Below, one piece after another: positions 1 to 8,275 of a DNA stretch of 64,000 bases. Made by a program: the position numbers and the translations under genes. Each line of letters begins with the position of its first letter. Position 1 is the first letter of the stretch. Origin of the DNA: Bacteroidota bacterium. GTDB lineage: Bacteria; Bacteroidota; Bacteroidia; NORP154. The stretch is from positions 97,400-161,399 of the forward strand of contig JACZWC010000001.1 in assembly GCA_022572355.1 (NCBI GenBank), read 5' to 3'. Under the pieces are notes generated by a model. That model was given only the letters and a program-made list of their open reading frames with translations, did not search any database and was not told where the DNA came from.

Positions 1-84
1 ATCAAACGTAATTATGGACTCTTTGTTCTTAAAGTATACACGAAGTGCCGTACCAATAATGTATTTAAGGAATGTGTATAGCAC
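1..84 (-). CDS. 5' end of a gene cut by the window edge, possibly a PlsC-type acyltransferase
   Basis: An open frame of 28 codons starts at a GTG (82-84) just after an in-frame TAA and runs leftward off the window without a stop. The peptide has an aromatic/hydrophobic start followed by IIGTALRVYFKNKES. A short hydrophobic N-terminus followed by ALRVYFRK-like residues is typical of Bacteroidota 1-acyl-glycerol-3-phosphate acyltransferases. The catalytic HX4D motif would lie outside the window, so the family is a guess from the N-terminus. The next gene on the same strand ends 31 bases upstream, so the two may be co-transcribed. Confidence 0.4.
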   Translation of the reverse strand, partial: MLYTFLKYIIGTALRVYFKNKESIITFD

Positions 85-115
85 GATTGAATTTTACCTT
101 AAAATAGTTATAAGA

Positions 116-823
116 TCATAGATGCTCATTAATCAGAGCAGAGATCTTTTTTCCTTGGGTTAACACCATCATGTGTGAACCATTTTTTACAACGATTGCG
201 TTTTTGATATTTCTAATTGGAATGGTATGATCCTTTTCGCCATGTATGTGAATGATGTCTTTGGGATAATCGCTGTTTTTCCACTTAAAGATACAATCAA
301 CCGCCCGAATGAGATAGGTGGGATCCAAATCATCGATCATCGCCTTGAATACTTTCGACTCAGACCTACTGTCGGGTTCAAATAAGGTTCTGGCCAGGTT
401 GGCCGACCTCTTCAAAAATTTTCCGCCAACGAGTTTATGCAGGCGCAGGCATCTGGCAATCTGATATCTTATTGGCAATTCAGATGCAGACTTAGCGCTG
501 GAAATAATGATCACCTTTTCTGGACTCAGGAATTTAGCCATCTCAACGGCAATCATTCCTCCGAAAGACACACCGATTATTGAAAATTGCAGGGTAGTGT
601 CAATTTGGGTAGATAGTGCATGAGCATATTCGTTTAGGGTAGCATTCTTTTCAGGCACTTCTAATTTGATATGCTTTATTTGATGGTTATCTATGGTAAT
701 ATGCTGGAATAACCTTTCATCACCTCCTTGTCCTGGTATTAGGTATACTATGTTTTGCAACGAGGTGGCAGAATTGGATTGAAGGGTGGTCATGAAACAA
801 ACTATTAGCAACCATTTACACAT
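116..823 (-). CDS. secreted alpha/beta-hydrolase
   Basis: This 235-residue protein has an N-terminal hydrophobic segment that looks like a signal peptide. An alpha/beta-hydrolase core follows: the nucleophile elbow GVSFGG (Ser near residue 87), a late acidic residue in HGEKDHTIP, and a C-terminal His in NGSHMMV. The substrate cannot be told from the sequence. The family covers lipases, esterases and small-molecule hydrolases, and the lid is short. The ATG start lies 10 bases after the stop of the 525-residue secreted protein, so it is probably the last gene of the leftward operon that begins with the CsgG-like gene. Confidence 0.75.
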   Translation of the reverse strand: MCKWLLIVCFMTTLQSNSATSLQNIVYLIPGQGGDERLFQHITIDNHQIKHIKLEVPEKNATLNEYAHALSTQIDTTLQFSIIGVSFGGMIAVEMAKFLSPEKVIIISSAKSASELPIRYQIARCLRLHKLVGGKFLKRSANLARTLFEPDSRSESKVFKAMIDDLDPTYLIRAVDCIFKWKNSDYPKDIIHIHGEKDHTIPIRNIKNAIVVKNGSHMMVLTQGKKISALINEHL

Positions 824-833
824 TTCTATAAAT

Positions 834-2411
834 TTAGAAGTTATATGTCAATCCCACCCTATTGTAGTTCATCTGCACATTAAAATTTGATTTCTTGGGC
901 TCTCGTGTAACGTGATGTCCGATCATTGCGCCGATAGCCGGGAGTGTGCCTCCAGCCAATGCCCCCGCTACCTGCCCTTGAAATGAATCAATTTCAGGTA
1001 GCTGATTCATAACAAGCATACCACCTAACGATCCAATGAACGCGCCCAGCACAGTGGCGCCGAAACTGGATTTGGTATTCTTTGAGGCCAAACCAACTAC
1101 CGCGACCATTGCTGTTGCTCCAATGGTAGATCCGATCGTATAACCAGTCAGATTAATTGAATTTGCGGAAAAATCATCGGTAATTATTGATCCTACTAAA
1201 AAGCCGATCCCACCTACTACCAATCCGACCCCTGTGCCAGCAAAAAATTGCCCAACAGCTATACCTGGATTTACTTTTGAATCAGTGCTGCTGGCTGTTG
1301 CGGGAAGAATAGGTTTGATTGCGCTACTCGTTGTTCTTGCAGATTTAAGCTCTGATTCAGTAAACTCGGCTATAGGCTTTTTCTTATAGCTCTTCACGTG
1401 TCGCAAATCAACTGAAGCGCGCGTTTCAGGGCCGCGTTTATAAATTATGTAGTGGATTCGCCCATCCTTTACCTCCCTGATTTTGCATGTAAAAGAATTT
1501 CCTGAATTGAGAAAGATTGTATCAGAATTAAGACGAGGGCCGGGCGGGGTATCGACGTATTTGAGAACGTCTGATCTGTCCACGTAGCCGTCTGGGTTCG
1601 GGCCCGGTTGCGAAATGTGATAATAGATGCGATTGGTTGTTACTTTATCTATTCTACATATGATAGCTCTGCCATCTCTTGTTAAGATCAGGTCATTGTT
1701 ATTATATTTATCCGCATAAAACTTCTGTGTAGGTTCTTGATTTTCTCGCACTGTGTCGGGCCCTGTGTCAGTCCCTGAACCGGAGCCTACTGAAGGATCC
1801 TCTTGAATTTCCTCAACTGCTTTCACCTCTTCTTTAACATAGCTTTCAGACGCTTCCACCCTGTCATTTTCATTTTCGGTATCGGTTATCTCAACCTTGG
1901 CAATAGCTGTGATCTTTCTCTCAGCCGCCTGTCGTTCTAACGATTTAATGATCTCATAGTATCTATCGGATATTTCATGAAAGACCAGGGTGTCACTAAC
2001 TCGAATGACATCTTGCACCACTGATCTGGGGATGTAATCATATTTCTTATTTCCTTTTTGTTTTAGGTAATAGATGTTTGTAGCATTCATCTTTGTAATT
2101 ACACATTTTATAGTATCTCCATTCGTGAATATCAGGTCATATGGCCTTATAATCATCTTGCCTGAAATGTCAAATGAGATCATCTCATCCTTAGTTTTGA
2201 TGATCTCTATATCATCGGTAGACACATCATGCAAACTACCTTCCTTTTCATACTCTAACTTGCCATTGCCAATGTTCCAGAGTCGTACTCCTTTAATTTG
2301 CTTGTTGTTCTTTTTTACGATCAGGCATCTCTCTGTGGGCAGATTGGGGTTTTGTGCCAATGTGCCAATACCTATTGCGTTGAAAATTAATGCTATGGCT
2401 AATTTTTTCAT
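834..2411 (-). CDS. secreted protein with four beta-repeats and a glycine-rich hydrophobic tail
   Basis: I do not recognise a named family. The 525-residue product has a signal peptide (residues 1-20). Related strand-rich repeats follow at about 27-90, 91-138, 239-288 and 296-345, with the pattern D-x-I, then G, then C-x-I, then I-x-Y-Y. Repeats 2 and 3 are separated by an acidic, Ser/Thr/Gly-rich linker. Residues about 383-500 hold several Gly-rich hydrophobic helices resembling glycine-zipper segments, suggesting membrane insertion. The first repeat resembles the whole mature part of the 122-residue protein encoded just upstream (3 bases between genes). An envelope role is inferred from the signal peptide and the CsgG-like operon partner. 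Confidence 0.6.
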   Translation of the reverse strand: MKKLAIALIFNAIGIGTLAQNPNLPTERCLIVKKNNKQIKGVRLWNIGNGKLEYEKEGSLHDVSTDDIEIIKTKDEMISFDISGKMIIRPYDLIFTNGDTIKCVITKMNATNIYYLKQKGNKKYDYIPRSVVQDVIRVSDTLVFHEISDRYYEIIKSLERQAAERKITAIAKVEITDTENENDRVEASESYVKEEVKAVEEIQEDPSVGSGSGTDTGPDTVRENQEPTQKFYADKYNNNDLILTRDGRAIICRIDKVTTNRIYYHISQPGPNPDGYVDRSDVLKYVDTPPGPRLNSDTIFLNSGNSFTCKIREVKDGRIHYIIYKRGPETRASVDLRHVKSYKKKPIAEFTESELKSARTTSSAIKPILPATASSTDSKVNPGIAVGQFFAGTGVGLVVGGIGFLVGSIITDDFSANSINLTGYTIGSTIGATAMVAVVGLASKNTKSSFGATVLGAFIGSLGGMLVMNQLPEIDSFQGQVAGALAGGTLPAIGAMIGHHVTREPKKSNFNVQMNYNRVGLTYNF

Positions 2412-2414
2412 TTT

Positions 2415-2783
2415 TTATCTTTTTATATGGATTTTAATTATTCCGTTATCATCAAATCTGAGAATGGCTTTCTTTTCTCTTCCGTATTCGATTCTATCGA
2501 TCTGGTCTTTCATCATATCATGGGTACTTCCATTTTTGATGTACACAATCCACAAGTCATGTATCTGATGTATTTTGACTTTTTTATAGACACTTTTATC
2601 ATTTAGGATCATTCTTCCTTCTCCGTATTCATTTTGGAGAATTTTGACTTTTGTTATGGCTGATTCCTCCTGCTTTTCGGCCGGATCTTGCCTTTGCTTT
2701 TGATCCTGACAATTGCTTGTTATTGGAAAAGCAAGGGTAAAGAAGATCAGTGTTCCAACGAATAAAAAGAGTTTAGTATGCAT
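2415..2783 (-). CDS. small secreted protein related to the first repeat of its neighbour
   Basis: The predicted product is 122 residues with a classic signal peptide starting MHTKLFLFVGTL. An in-frame extension up to 2837 would put 18 unrelated residues before the signal peptide, so the ATG at 2783 is preferred. The mature part matches the N-terminal repeat of the 525-residue protein: both have a K-x-V-K/R-x-x-x-I stretch, then K-x-G-S-x-H-D, then D-x-I-x-x-I. They therefore look like separate products of one domain family. Function unknown. The gene is packed between the CsgG-like gene and the larger repeat protein. Confidence 0.6.
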   Translation of the reverse strand: MHTKLFLFVGTLIFFTLAFPITSNCQDQKQRQDPAEKQEESAITKVKILQNEYGEGRMILNDKSVYKKVKIHQIHDLWIVYIKNGSTHDMMKDQIDRIEYGREKKAILRFDDNGIIKIHIKR

Positions 2784-2799
2784 GGCTTTTGGTTTTAAA

Positions 2800-2829
2800 A
2801 GCCTGCCAGGTGTTTCTACCCGACAGGCT
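2800..2829. repeat. stem-loop between two operon genes
   Basis: A 6-bp inverted repeat (AGCCTG / CAGGCT) encloses an 18-base loop in the short gap between the CsgG-like gene and the next gene. There is no following T-tract in the direction of transcription. It could be an mRNA-processing or stability element, or a degenerate interspersed palindrome. Confidence 0.35.
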
Positions 2830-2840
2830 ATTGACATGAA

Positions 2841-3992
2841 TTATTGTACTCTTCTCTTTTTGTTGATGTTGAACCCAATTGAAAGTCCGTAAACAGTTGC
2901 GTTCTTTTTTGGAACGATATACAAATTCACAGGAATGTTCAGGTAACCTGATTTGAAGGTTTTCCCTGCAGCAATTACAATACCTGCTGACATCTTATGT
3001 TTGCCTCTGCTATCAGGAAGTTCTGTCACAGTATTGGGGTTATCCTTTAGATATTTGCCATCCCAATTGTTCGGATCGTCTGACCAGTCACTTTCCACAT
3101 GCCACGCTCCATCTCCACCTACATGATCTGCTTTATAGACGTTGGCAGTTTGAACAACTCTGATCACAGGGCCGAAGGCGAATTCAATACCCGACTTATT
3201 ATCCCTAAAGCCATTCAAGAATGAAATCGAGGGTAAGATTTGTCCTGATTCCAATCCACCGATCAATCCGATAACTTCAATAAGTGCCTGAAAATTTCCT
3301 GCACTCAGGTACTGCTGTTCAAGTTGATAGCCGAACTGAACGTTGATAGGAAACATTCCATAACCACCTTCGTTTTTAGGAGCGGCTAATCGCTTAGCGG
3401 CCAAGCCGGTCACCATCGACACACCCATTCTTGGGCCACTTAGTTTCAAGGTAGTTTTAGGAGTGGTTATTGGCGTATCGTACTCTACCAGCAGGTTTAC
3501 AAGAATTGGATCATTTTCAATTCCCAGCAGGTTCTTTACAGAGATTTCTACCATCTTTTGAATTTCAGGCTGGAGATTTAGGTACTCTGTGGCATCTGAC
3601 GCAATAACAGTACTTGTTTTCACGTCTATTAGCCGCAGGGTAATCACTATTTTTTCTCCAAATCTCTCCACGCTTCCAGTCAACATCTTGTCCACTTTCA
3701 GTTTTTTACCTGCATCAACCAGGCAATTTTTACCAAAGCAAGTATTGATGTCTATACCTTCCTTTTCTATAATATCTGCGATATCGTACTTATCCATTAC
3801 ATTGTACTTCTTGGTTTTTTCAAGTTCCAACCGGACTAAGTAACCCATAGCCTCACCATCTTGAATGACACCTTTGGTATCAATGTTCAACACCGCAACC
3901 GTCTCTTTGGATTCGGCATAAGTGTGGACACTTATTAATAGTGTTAGCAGAAATAATCCTGTTTTAATTGTTGTTTTCATAATTGTTTTCAT
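2841..3992 (-). CDS. CsgG/TolB-like secreted protein with a beta-rich C-terminal half
   Basis: The preferred product is 383 residues, starting MKTIMKTTIKTGLFLL (ATG at 3992; a second in-frame ATG is at 3980). The frame is open to 4265, but the added residues are not protein-like and a promoter lies inside that stretch. After the signal peptide, residues about 28-165 follow the CsgG/TolB N-terminal pattern: VAVLNIDTKG, a YNVMDKYDI strand-helix, GKK-x-KVDKMLTGSVERF, then I-x-LRLIDVKTSTVIAS. The pair of cysteines in NTCFGKNC may form a disulphide. The C-terminal half is rich in alternating hydrophobic strands and may be a small outer-membrane barrel. It is the first gene of a four-gene leftward operon. 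Confidence 0.65.
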   Translation of the reverse strand: MKTIMKTTIKTGLFLLTLLISVHTYAESKETVAVLNIDTKGVIQDGEAMGYLVRLELEKTKKYNVMDKYDIADIIEKEGIDINTCFGKNCLVDAGKKLKVDKMLTGSVERFGEKIVITLRLIDVKTSTVIASDATEYLNLQPEIQKMVEISVKNLLGIENDPILVNLLVEYDTPITTPKTTLKLSGPRMGVSMVTGLAAKRLAAPKNEGGYGMFPINVQFGYQLEQQYLSAGNFQALIEVIGLIGGLESGQILPSISFLNGFRDNKSGIEFAFGPVIRVVQTANVYKADHVGGDGAWHVESDWSDDPNNWDGKYLKDNPNTVTELPDSRGKHKMSAGIVIAAGKTFKSGYLNIPVNLYIVPKKNATVYGLSIGFNINKKRRVQ

Positions 3993-4109
3993 CTTTTCAA
4001 TATTTAGTTGGTTATTACTTTTAATAATTGAATTGTCTCTCAGAATTTGAGATATCGTTTTTGGTTCTTTTGTTCTCATTTTTATTTGTTTTTGTTTTGA
4101 TTTGTATCC

Positions 4110-4117
4110 CAAAAGTA
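4110..4117 (-). promoter_or_regulatory. promoter -7 element of the CsgG-like operon
   Basis: On the minus strand this reads TACTTTTG, a full match to the Bacteroidota -7 consensus TAnnTTTG. A TTC sits 20 bases upstream, near the -33 position where TTG is usual. Transcription would start near 4105, giving a leader of about 110 bases to the ATG at 3992. This argues against any start further upstream. Confidence 0.5.
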
Positions 4118-4160
4118 GAGTGGGCACAGAGCGTATTGAAACGGACTTCCGCGCGCCTAT

Positions 4161-4187
4161 TTGCGATTTTTGCAATATTTGCAAATC
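4161..4187. promoter_or_regulatory. three direct repeats TTGCRA, 9-bp period, possible operator
   Basis: TTGCGA, TTGCAA and TTGCAA start at 4161, 4170 and 4179, exactly 9 bp apart. They lie in the divergent gap between the CsgG-like operon and the helix-turn-helix gene, just upstream of the -33 region of the leftward promoter. Evenly spaced short repeats here are what a DNA-binding regulator site would look like, and the neighbouring helix-turn-helix protein is an obvious candidate. Binding is inference. Confidence 0.35.
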
Positions 4188-4302
4188 GATGGAGCGCAAT
4201 GAGTGCGTAGAGTTGAGTTTTGTGAATTTTACCAATTGCCTGGGTCTAATCGGATATGTTGCCAATACTACTTTTCAAATTCTGATTATTTGCATTTTTT
4301 AC

Positions 4303-4310
4303 TAATTTTG
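4303..4310 (+). promoter_or_regulatory. promoter -7 element giving a near-leaderless mRNA
   Basis: The sequence TAATTTTG matches TAnnTTTG fully, with TTC 20 bases upstream at the -33 position. The ATG of the helix-turn-helix gene lies only 6 bases after this element, so the transcript would be leaderless or nearly so. Confidence 0.5.
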
Positions 4311-4316
4311 AGCTAT

Positions 4317-5333
4317 ATGGCAAAAGATGATATACAGGGAGCATTCTTCCAGGTGATTAAGGACCACTTACCCGGTCACTTGGCACTGGTAGATGAAATT
4401 GCGGATACGTTAGAGGTGAGCAACGATAGCGCCTACCGAAGGTTAAGGGGTGAAACCTCTCTCACCTTCGATGAAATTGCTGTTCTTTCTACAAAATATG
4501 GGGTATCGCTGGATAATTTGACTGCTAGTTCATCGGATTTAGTCGCATTTCACTATAAACCGTTGGATGAGAGGGAGTTCTCCTTTGAGTCGTACATGAA
4601 AACAGTGGTGCGGGATCTCAAGAGAATAGACTCTTACGAGGACAAGGAGATGATTTATGTTGCCAACGACATTCCTTTCTTTCAGTTGTTCGGAATTCCG
4701 GAGATAGCCTCATTTAAGCTGTTTGTGTGGACCAAAACCCTGCTTAACTACAAGGAGCATGAAGGAAGGAAATTTGAATTGGAAAAGGAGTTCAATGAGA
4801 GGATCAAAGACACAGCATCGGAGCTTATTGAAATCTACTCTAATATTCCATCAGTGGAGGTTTTTCATAGCGGCACTATTGAAACAACATTGAACCAACT
4901 CGAATACTATTGGGTATCTGGCCTGTTTAAAAATAAAGGCGACGCACTCATACTGTGCGACAAGCTGTCCATGCTTGTAGATCACATGCAGACACAAGCG
5001 GATTTACAGGTAAAGTTCCCCATGGGTAAGGAATTGCCTGAAGGAATAAAGGAAATGAGAAAGGGGAGTTACAAGCTGTATTTCAATGAGATATTGGCCA
5101 CTGACAATACCATACTGGTTAGAATGGGGGAAGCAAAAGCGGTGTATCTTACCAATAATGGACATAATTCACTGGTAACGACCAATGAAAACTTCTATAG
5201 ACACACATACAACTCTATTCAAAACTTGTTGAGCAAGTCAACCCTGATAAGCGGCACCTCGGAGAAAGAGAGGAATCGGATCTTTATGCGCTTCCAGGAA
5301 AAAATTGAAAGGCTGAAAAGCACAATAGAATAA
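4317..5333 (+). CDS. helix-turn-helix protein with a large alpha-helical C-terminal region
   Basis: The ATG at 4317 (MAKDDIQGAF) gives 338 residues. The frame is open upstream, but those residues are not protein-like and would cover the promoter. Residues about 8-70 look like an XRE/BetR-type DNA-binding domain: an ADTLEVSNDSAYRRLRGE helix-turn-helix followed by LTFDEIAVLSTKYGVSLD. The remaining 270 residues are charged and mostly helical, with no motif I can name. It is divergent from the CsgG-like envelope operon and is a plausible regulator of it. No sensor, kinase or membrane segment is visible. Confidence 0.65.
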   Translation: MAKDDIQGAFFQVIKDHLPGHLALVDEIADTLEVSNDSAYRRLRGETSLTFDEIAVLSTKYGVSLDNLTASSSDLVAFHYKPLDEREFSFESYMKTVVRDLKRIDSYEDKEMIYVANDIPFFQLFGIPEIASFKLFVWTKTLLNYKEHEGRKFELEKEFNERIKDTASELIEIYSNIPSVEVFHSGTIETTLNQLEYYWVSGLFKNKGDALILCDKLSMLVDHMQTQADLQVKFPMGKELPEGIKEMRKGSYKLYFNEILATDNTILVRMGEAKAVYLTNNGHNSLVTTNENFYRHTYNSIQNLLSKSTLISGTSEKERNRIFMRFQEKIERLKSTIE

Positions 5334-5360
5334 TTCTAATATATTTGCACTCCCTTATCG

Positions 5361-5435
5361 GGGCGATTAGCTCAGTTGGTTCAGAGCACCTGGTTTACAC
5401 CCAGGGGGTCGGGGGTTCGAATCCCTCATCGCCCA
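5361..5435 (+). tRNA. tRNA-Val (anticodon UAC)
   Basis: A full cloverleaf is visible. The acceptor arms are GGGCGAT / ATCGCCC, and the D-arm contains AGCTCAGTTGGTTCAGAGC. The anticodon stem CCTGG / CCAGG encloses loop TTTACAC (anticodon TAC), and the T-arm is GGGGGTTCGAATCCCTC. The discriminator base is A, and the 3' CCA is not fully encoded (CCTA follows). No second tRNA lies next to it. Confidence 0.95.
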
Positions 5436-5440
5436 CCTAC

Positions 5441-5491
5441 GCCCTCCGTAGCTCCGATTGAAATGAGGAGCGTAGGAGGGCTTTCTTTTTT
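5441..5491 (+). terminator. intrinsic terminator after tRNA-Val
   Basis: A GC-rich hairpin (GCCCTCC-GTA-GCTCC pairing with GGAGC-GTA-GGAGGGC, one internal mismatch zone) is followed by a T-rich run. It starts 5 bases after the mature tRNA. Confidence 0.8.
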
Positions 5492-5727
5492 ATTCAAATT
5501 CTTAATCCCTATTGAACTCGGGCTACGGTGGACGAAGCCCACCGCTTCTATTTAGACTCACGTTGAAAACTGGCTTTTATAAAGACGAGCTAACCCGTTT
5601 CTTTTTGAAAGTCTCCGATTCCGCTAAAATACATGCCATATTCTCAATAGTACTTGACTTTAAGGTGTAGAAAGACGTATCTTTCATCTAAAGATTAATT
5701 ACTGAATTTTAAGGGATTGTTAAATCG
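5492..5727. other. intergenic stretch without a visible gene
   Basis: No convincing reading frame, RNA gene or long repeat is seen between the tRNA terminator and the propeller gene, apart from the promoter noted at 5654-5685. Confidence 0.6.
5654..5685 (+). promoter_or_regulatory. promoter of the T9SS propeller gene
   Basis: TTG (5654-5656), 21 bases, then TATCTTTC (5678-5685) fits the Bacteroidota -33/-7 arrangement with one mismatch in the -7 box. The ATG is 42 bases further on. Confidence 0.5.
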
Positions 5728-6942
5728 ATGATCAGAGCCTATTTAATATTTCTTCTTCTTTTTTATTTCAGTTTCTCTGGAACAAACAGCTATTGTCAAT
5801 GGGTGAATCAATCGTCCAACACCGTTTATCACCTACAGGACATCCATTTTGTTGATGATTCTATTGGCTTGGTTTGCGGTGTTTATGGTACGGTATTAAA
5901 AACTATCAATGCCGGCAATGAATGGATAGATGTCAGTGTTGGAGTTGGTGCGGGTTTGTTTTCGGTCTTTGCTATAGATGAGGATACTATCTATGCTGCA
6001 AGATCTAGTCTGTACAAGAGTGTAAATGGGGGAGCAACGTGGGTAGATGTTGGAGGATTGGGTTCAAATGCGTCTTCCATTTTCGATCTTGAATTTTTAA
6101 GCGCCAGAACAGGAGTTCTCACCAAGTCAGCCAAGGTGTATCGATCGGATGACTATGGGAATTCTTGGAGCGAGGTTTATGATGGGTCGTTCATTAGAGA
6201 GTTACAATTCATTGACGATAGCTTGGGATTTGCTTACGGCGGTTTTTCACTCGAACAAATTAATCGTGGGCGAATGCTCAAAACAATTGATGGAGGAATT
6301 ACGTGGGATTCTATCTACGGTAGTGAAACATTAGATTTTACTGCATGTCACTTTATAGATCGTGATACTGGATTTCTTTTTACCTATCCAGACGGAATCT
6401 ATGGTACTGTAAACGGTGGTGATGAGTGGACGGAGGTAAACTCAAACTTACCGCTGGGTCAAGTTATGGACTGCGCATTTGTGACGCATCAAATTGGATA
6501 TGCCCTTGGATATGATGGTAATATCTACAAGACAATAGATGGCGCCATCAATTGGAGCCTTGACTATGGTGGATCAGGCGATCCTTTGCTTTCACTTTTC
6601 CTTACTGAGAGTTCTGCCTATGTAACGGGTAGAGATGGGAAAATTTTGAAAAATGATGGATTTATAACTCAGATCAAGAACCTTGAAACAGAAGAGGAAC
6701 GTATCAATATTTATCCCAACCCAGCATCTGGAAAAATTAACATCAGTGCAGAGGTGAATAAAACGATGAATCTTCAAATTCACAACATTTCTGGCCAGCT
6801 CCTATACACAGAGCAAATTACAGGTGATCTGCACGAGATTGACTTAAGTCAGCACGACAATGGGGTCTATTTCTACACACTCACAGATAAACAGTCACTG
6901 ATCAAACGCGGCAAAATTATTATCGTTAAGAGTCAGGAGTAG
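5728..6942 (+). CDS. Ycf48/BNR-type beta-propeller protein with a T9SS sorting domain
   Basis: The 404-residue product has a signal peptide (residues 1-23) and then repeated blades. These carry the motif FVDDSIGLVCG or LGFAYGG followed by KT-x-(D/N)-GG-x-x-W, as in Ycf48-like and BNR (sialidase-type) propellers. Residues about 325-404 form a type A T9SS C-terminal sorting domain: NIYPNPASG, IHNISGQLLY, then NGVYFYTLTD and a basic end. It is predicted to be exported and anchored to or released at the cell surface. The ligand is unknown. Its 3' end overlaps the convergent membrane gene by 17 bases. Confidence 0.85.
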   Translation: MIRAYLIFLLLFYFSFSGTNSYCQWVNQSSNTVYHLQDIHFVDDSIGLVCGVYGTVLKTINAGNEWIDVSVGVGAGLFSVFAIDEDTIYAARSSLYKSVNGGATWVDVGGLGSNASSIFDLEFLSARTGVLTKSAKVYRSDDYGNSWSEVYDGSFIRELQFIDDSLGFAYGGFSLEQINRGRMLKTIDGGITWDSIYGSETLDFTACHFIDRDTGFLFTYPDGIYGTVNGGDEWTEVNSNLPLGQVMDCAFVTHQIGYALGYDGNIYKTIDGAINWSLDYGGSGDPLLSLFLTESSAYVTGRDGKILKNDGFITQIKNLETEEERINIYPNPASGKINISAEVNKTMNLQIHNISGQLLYTEQITGDLHEIDLSQHDNGVYFYTLTDKQSLIKRGKIIIVKSQE

Positions 6943-7636
6943 TCTCAGCCTCAACCCTCTCCGGCGTATTATTCAAATTCAACGTACTCTTTAACAACAT
7001 GTAGCTGGCAAAAGCCATAAACATGTGCGCAAAATCACGGTGGTTGAACCATTCATCGAGAATAATGGGTGCGTTAAAAATGTAAATAGAGAAGAATAAA
7101 CTCCCGATGGCATACACAATGTAAATACTGCTTTTGTCCCTCGTTTTATAATACACGTAAGAGTGAAATCCAAGTACGATACCTACATAGCCATACAAAG
7201 CATGAATCTGTACAAATCGGAAATTGACGGTCATGATGCACAGCGTCATCAAAATGGCCAACTCAATCAGGTTAAAGACCATCAATACATTGCCTACGAT
7301 GGGCTTAAAATGTCTTCTGGCATGCTGTATGGAAGCCCTTTCTACGAGCATAATAGACATCATGCTAATAATCCATCCCAAGAGTTTCCAGGAATTGTCG
7401 AGCGCATAAAGAAATGCGTGGCCAGTAATCCCACCGAAAAAAGCGCCTATGCTCATGGTGAAGAAATACCACTTCATGTACACAACAGTGTTACTGGAAT
7501 TCTTTCGTTTTTTTAGCACCCAGAATCCGTAAAAGCACACAGCAGCAATAAGTAGATCTGTAGCCGTAGTCATGGGCTCCATGATTCGCAATCCGAAAAT
7601 GTAAATGTCGGGTTGTACGATTGATGTTGCTTCCAT
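6926..7636 (-). CDS. multi-pass membrane protein (DUF6962-like)
   Basis: The 236-residue product contains about seven hydrophobic segments with short loops and no signal peptide. It begins with a short soluble stretch ending DIYIFGLRIMEPMTTATD. The layout (FWVLKKRK loop, FFGGITGHAF, GYVGIVLGFHSY) resembles proteins annotated DUF6962, but the function is unknown. It is probably the third gene of the rpoN operon, 25 bases after the PAP2-like gene, and it runs 17 bases into the convergent propeller gene. Confidence 0.6.
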   Translation of the reverse strand: MEATSIVQPDIYIFGLRIMEPMTTATDLLIAAVCFYGFWVLKKRKNSSNTVVYMKWYFFTMSIGAFFGGITGHAFLYALDNSWKLLGWIISMMSIMLVERASIQHARRHFKPIVGNVLMVFNLIELAILMTLCIMTVNFRFVQIHALYGYVGIVLGFHSYVYYKTRDKSSIYIVYAIGSLFFSIYIFNAPIILDEWFNHRDFAHMFMAFASYMLLKSTLNLNNTPERVEAETTPDS

Positions 7637-7661
7637 GATGATGTAAAGTAAGGAGTTTCTG

Positions 7662-8270
7662 TTAAAAGGCGATCATCATTAGCAAAAGACACCCAAAGCC
7701 GGTGGCAAATCCTGCGTATACTTGGGATGACGTATGTGCATCCAGTTTAAGGCGGGCGAATCCTATTATACCGGCAATAAGAAACAATATGATGATGGTC
7801 CCGTTCAAATTCTGCATAAATCTTTCGGAGATACCGATCACTGCACCCAATACTCCCCCGATGCCTACCATGTGAGCGCTGATTTTCCATCTTAGGTTGA
7901 CGAGCAATGTGATGATAGCCGCAATGGTGGTTCCGAGCACCATCAGGTAAATTACAGGTGGTAGATTGATAGGTTTCAGAAAATAGTACAGAATCACATA
8001 GTAGATAACAGAGAATAAATAAGGGAGCTTGCGTTCTTGCCTGGTTCGCAGATATATATCTTTTGCGAATCCCTTGTTAACCAGAAACCAGACGTTAATA
8101 AATGGCAAGACACAAGTAAAAATAAAAATGGTAGCATAAGTAATCTTGGTCGTAAGCGGATTGATGCTCGAAGACAAGTATACGCTGGAGTCTAAAAGAA
8201 TGAAAAACCCCAGTGTAGGCATTAGCAGTGGATGAAAAACAAATGAAACGATCTTGGCAAACTTTGTCAT
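7662..8270 (-). CDS. PAP2-like integral membrane protein
   Basis: The product has 202 residues and six likely membrane helices. Three segments echo the PAP2 phosphatase signature: a basic RTRQERKLPY stretch after helix 2 (motif 1), KISAHMVG (motif 2 position of the catalytic His), and ARLKLDAHTSSQVYAGFATG (motif 3 with His and Gly). Motifs 1 and 2 are degenerate, so a lipid-phosphatase activity is likely but not certain. The gene starts 5 bases after rpoN on the same strand. Confidence 0.6.
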   Translation of the reverse strand: MTKFAKIVSFVFHPLLMPTLGFFILLDSSVYLSSSINPLTTKITYATIFIFTCVLPFINVWFLVNKGFAKDIYLRTRQERKLPYLFSVIYYVILYYFLKPINLPPVIYLMVLGTTIAAIITLLVNLRWKISAHMVGIGGVLGAVIGISERFMQNLNGTIIILFLIAGIIGFARLKLDAHTSSQVYAGFATGFGCLLLMMIAF

Positions 8271-8275
8271 GCTTT

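Noticed and set aside
3993..4265. Upstream extension of the CsgG-like gene by 91 codons
   Set aside because: The extension would precede a good signal peptide and contains the promoter and the TTGCRA repeats.
4203..4316. Upstream in-frame extension of the helix-turn-helix gene
   Set aside because: The residues are Cys/Tyr-rich and unlike a protein, and a full -7 box lies within the extension directly before the ATG at 4317.
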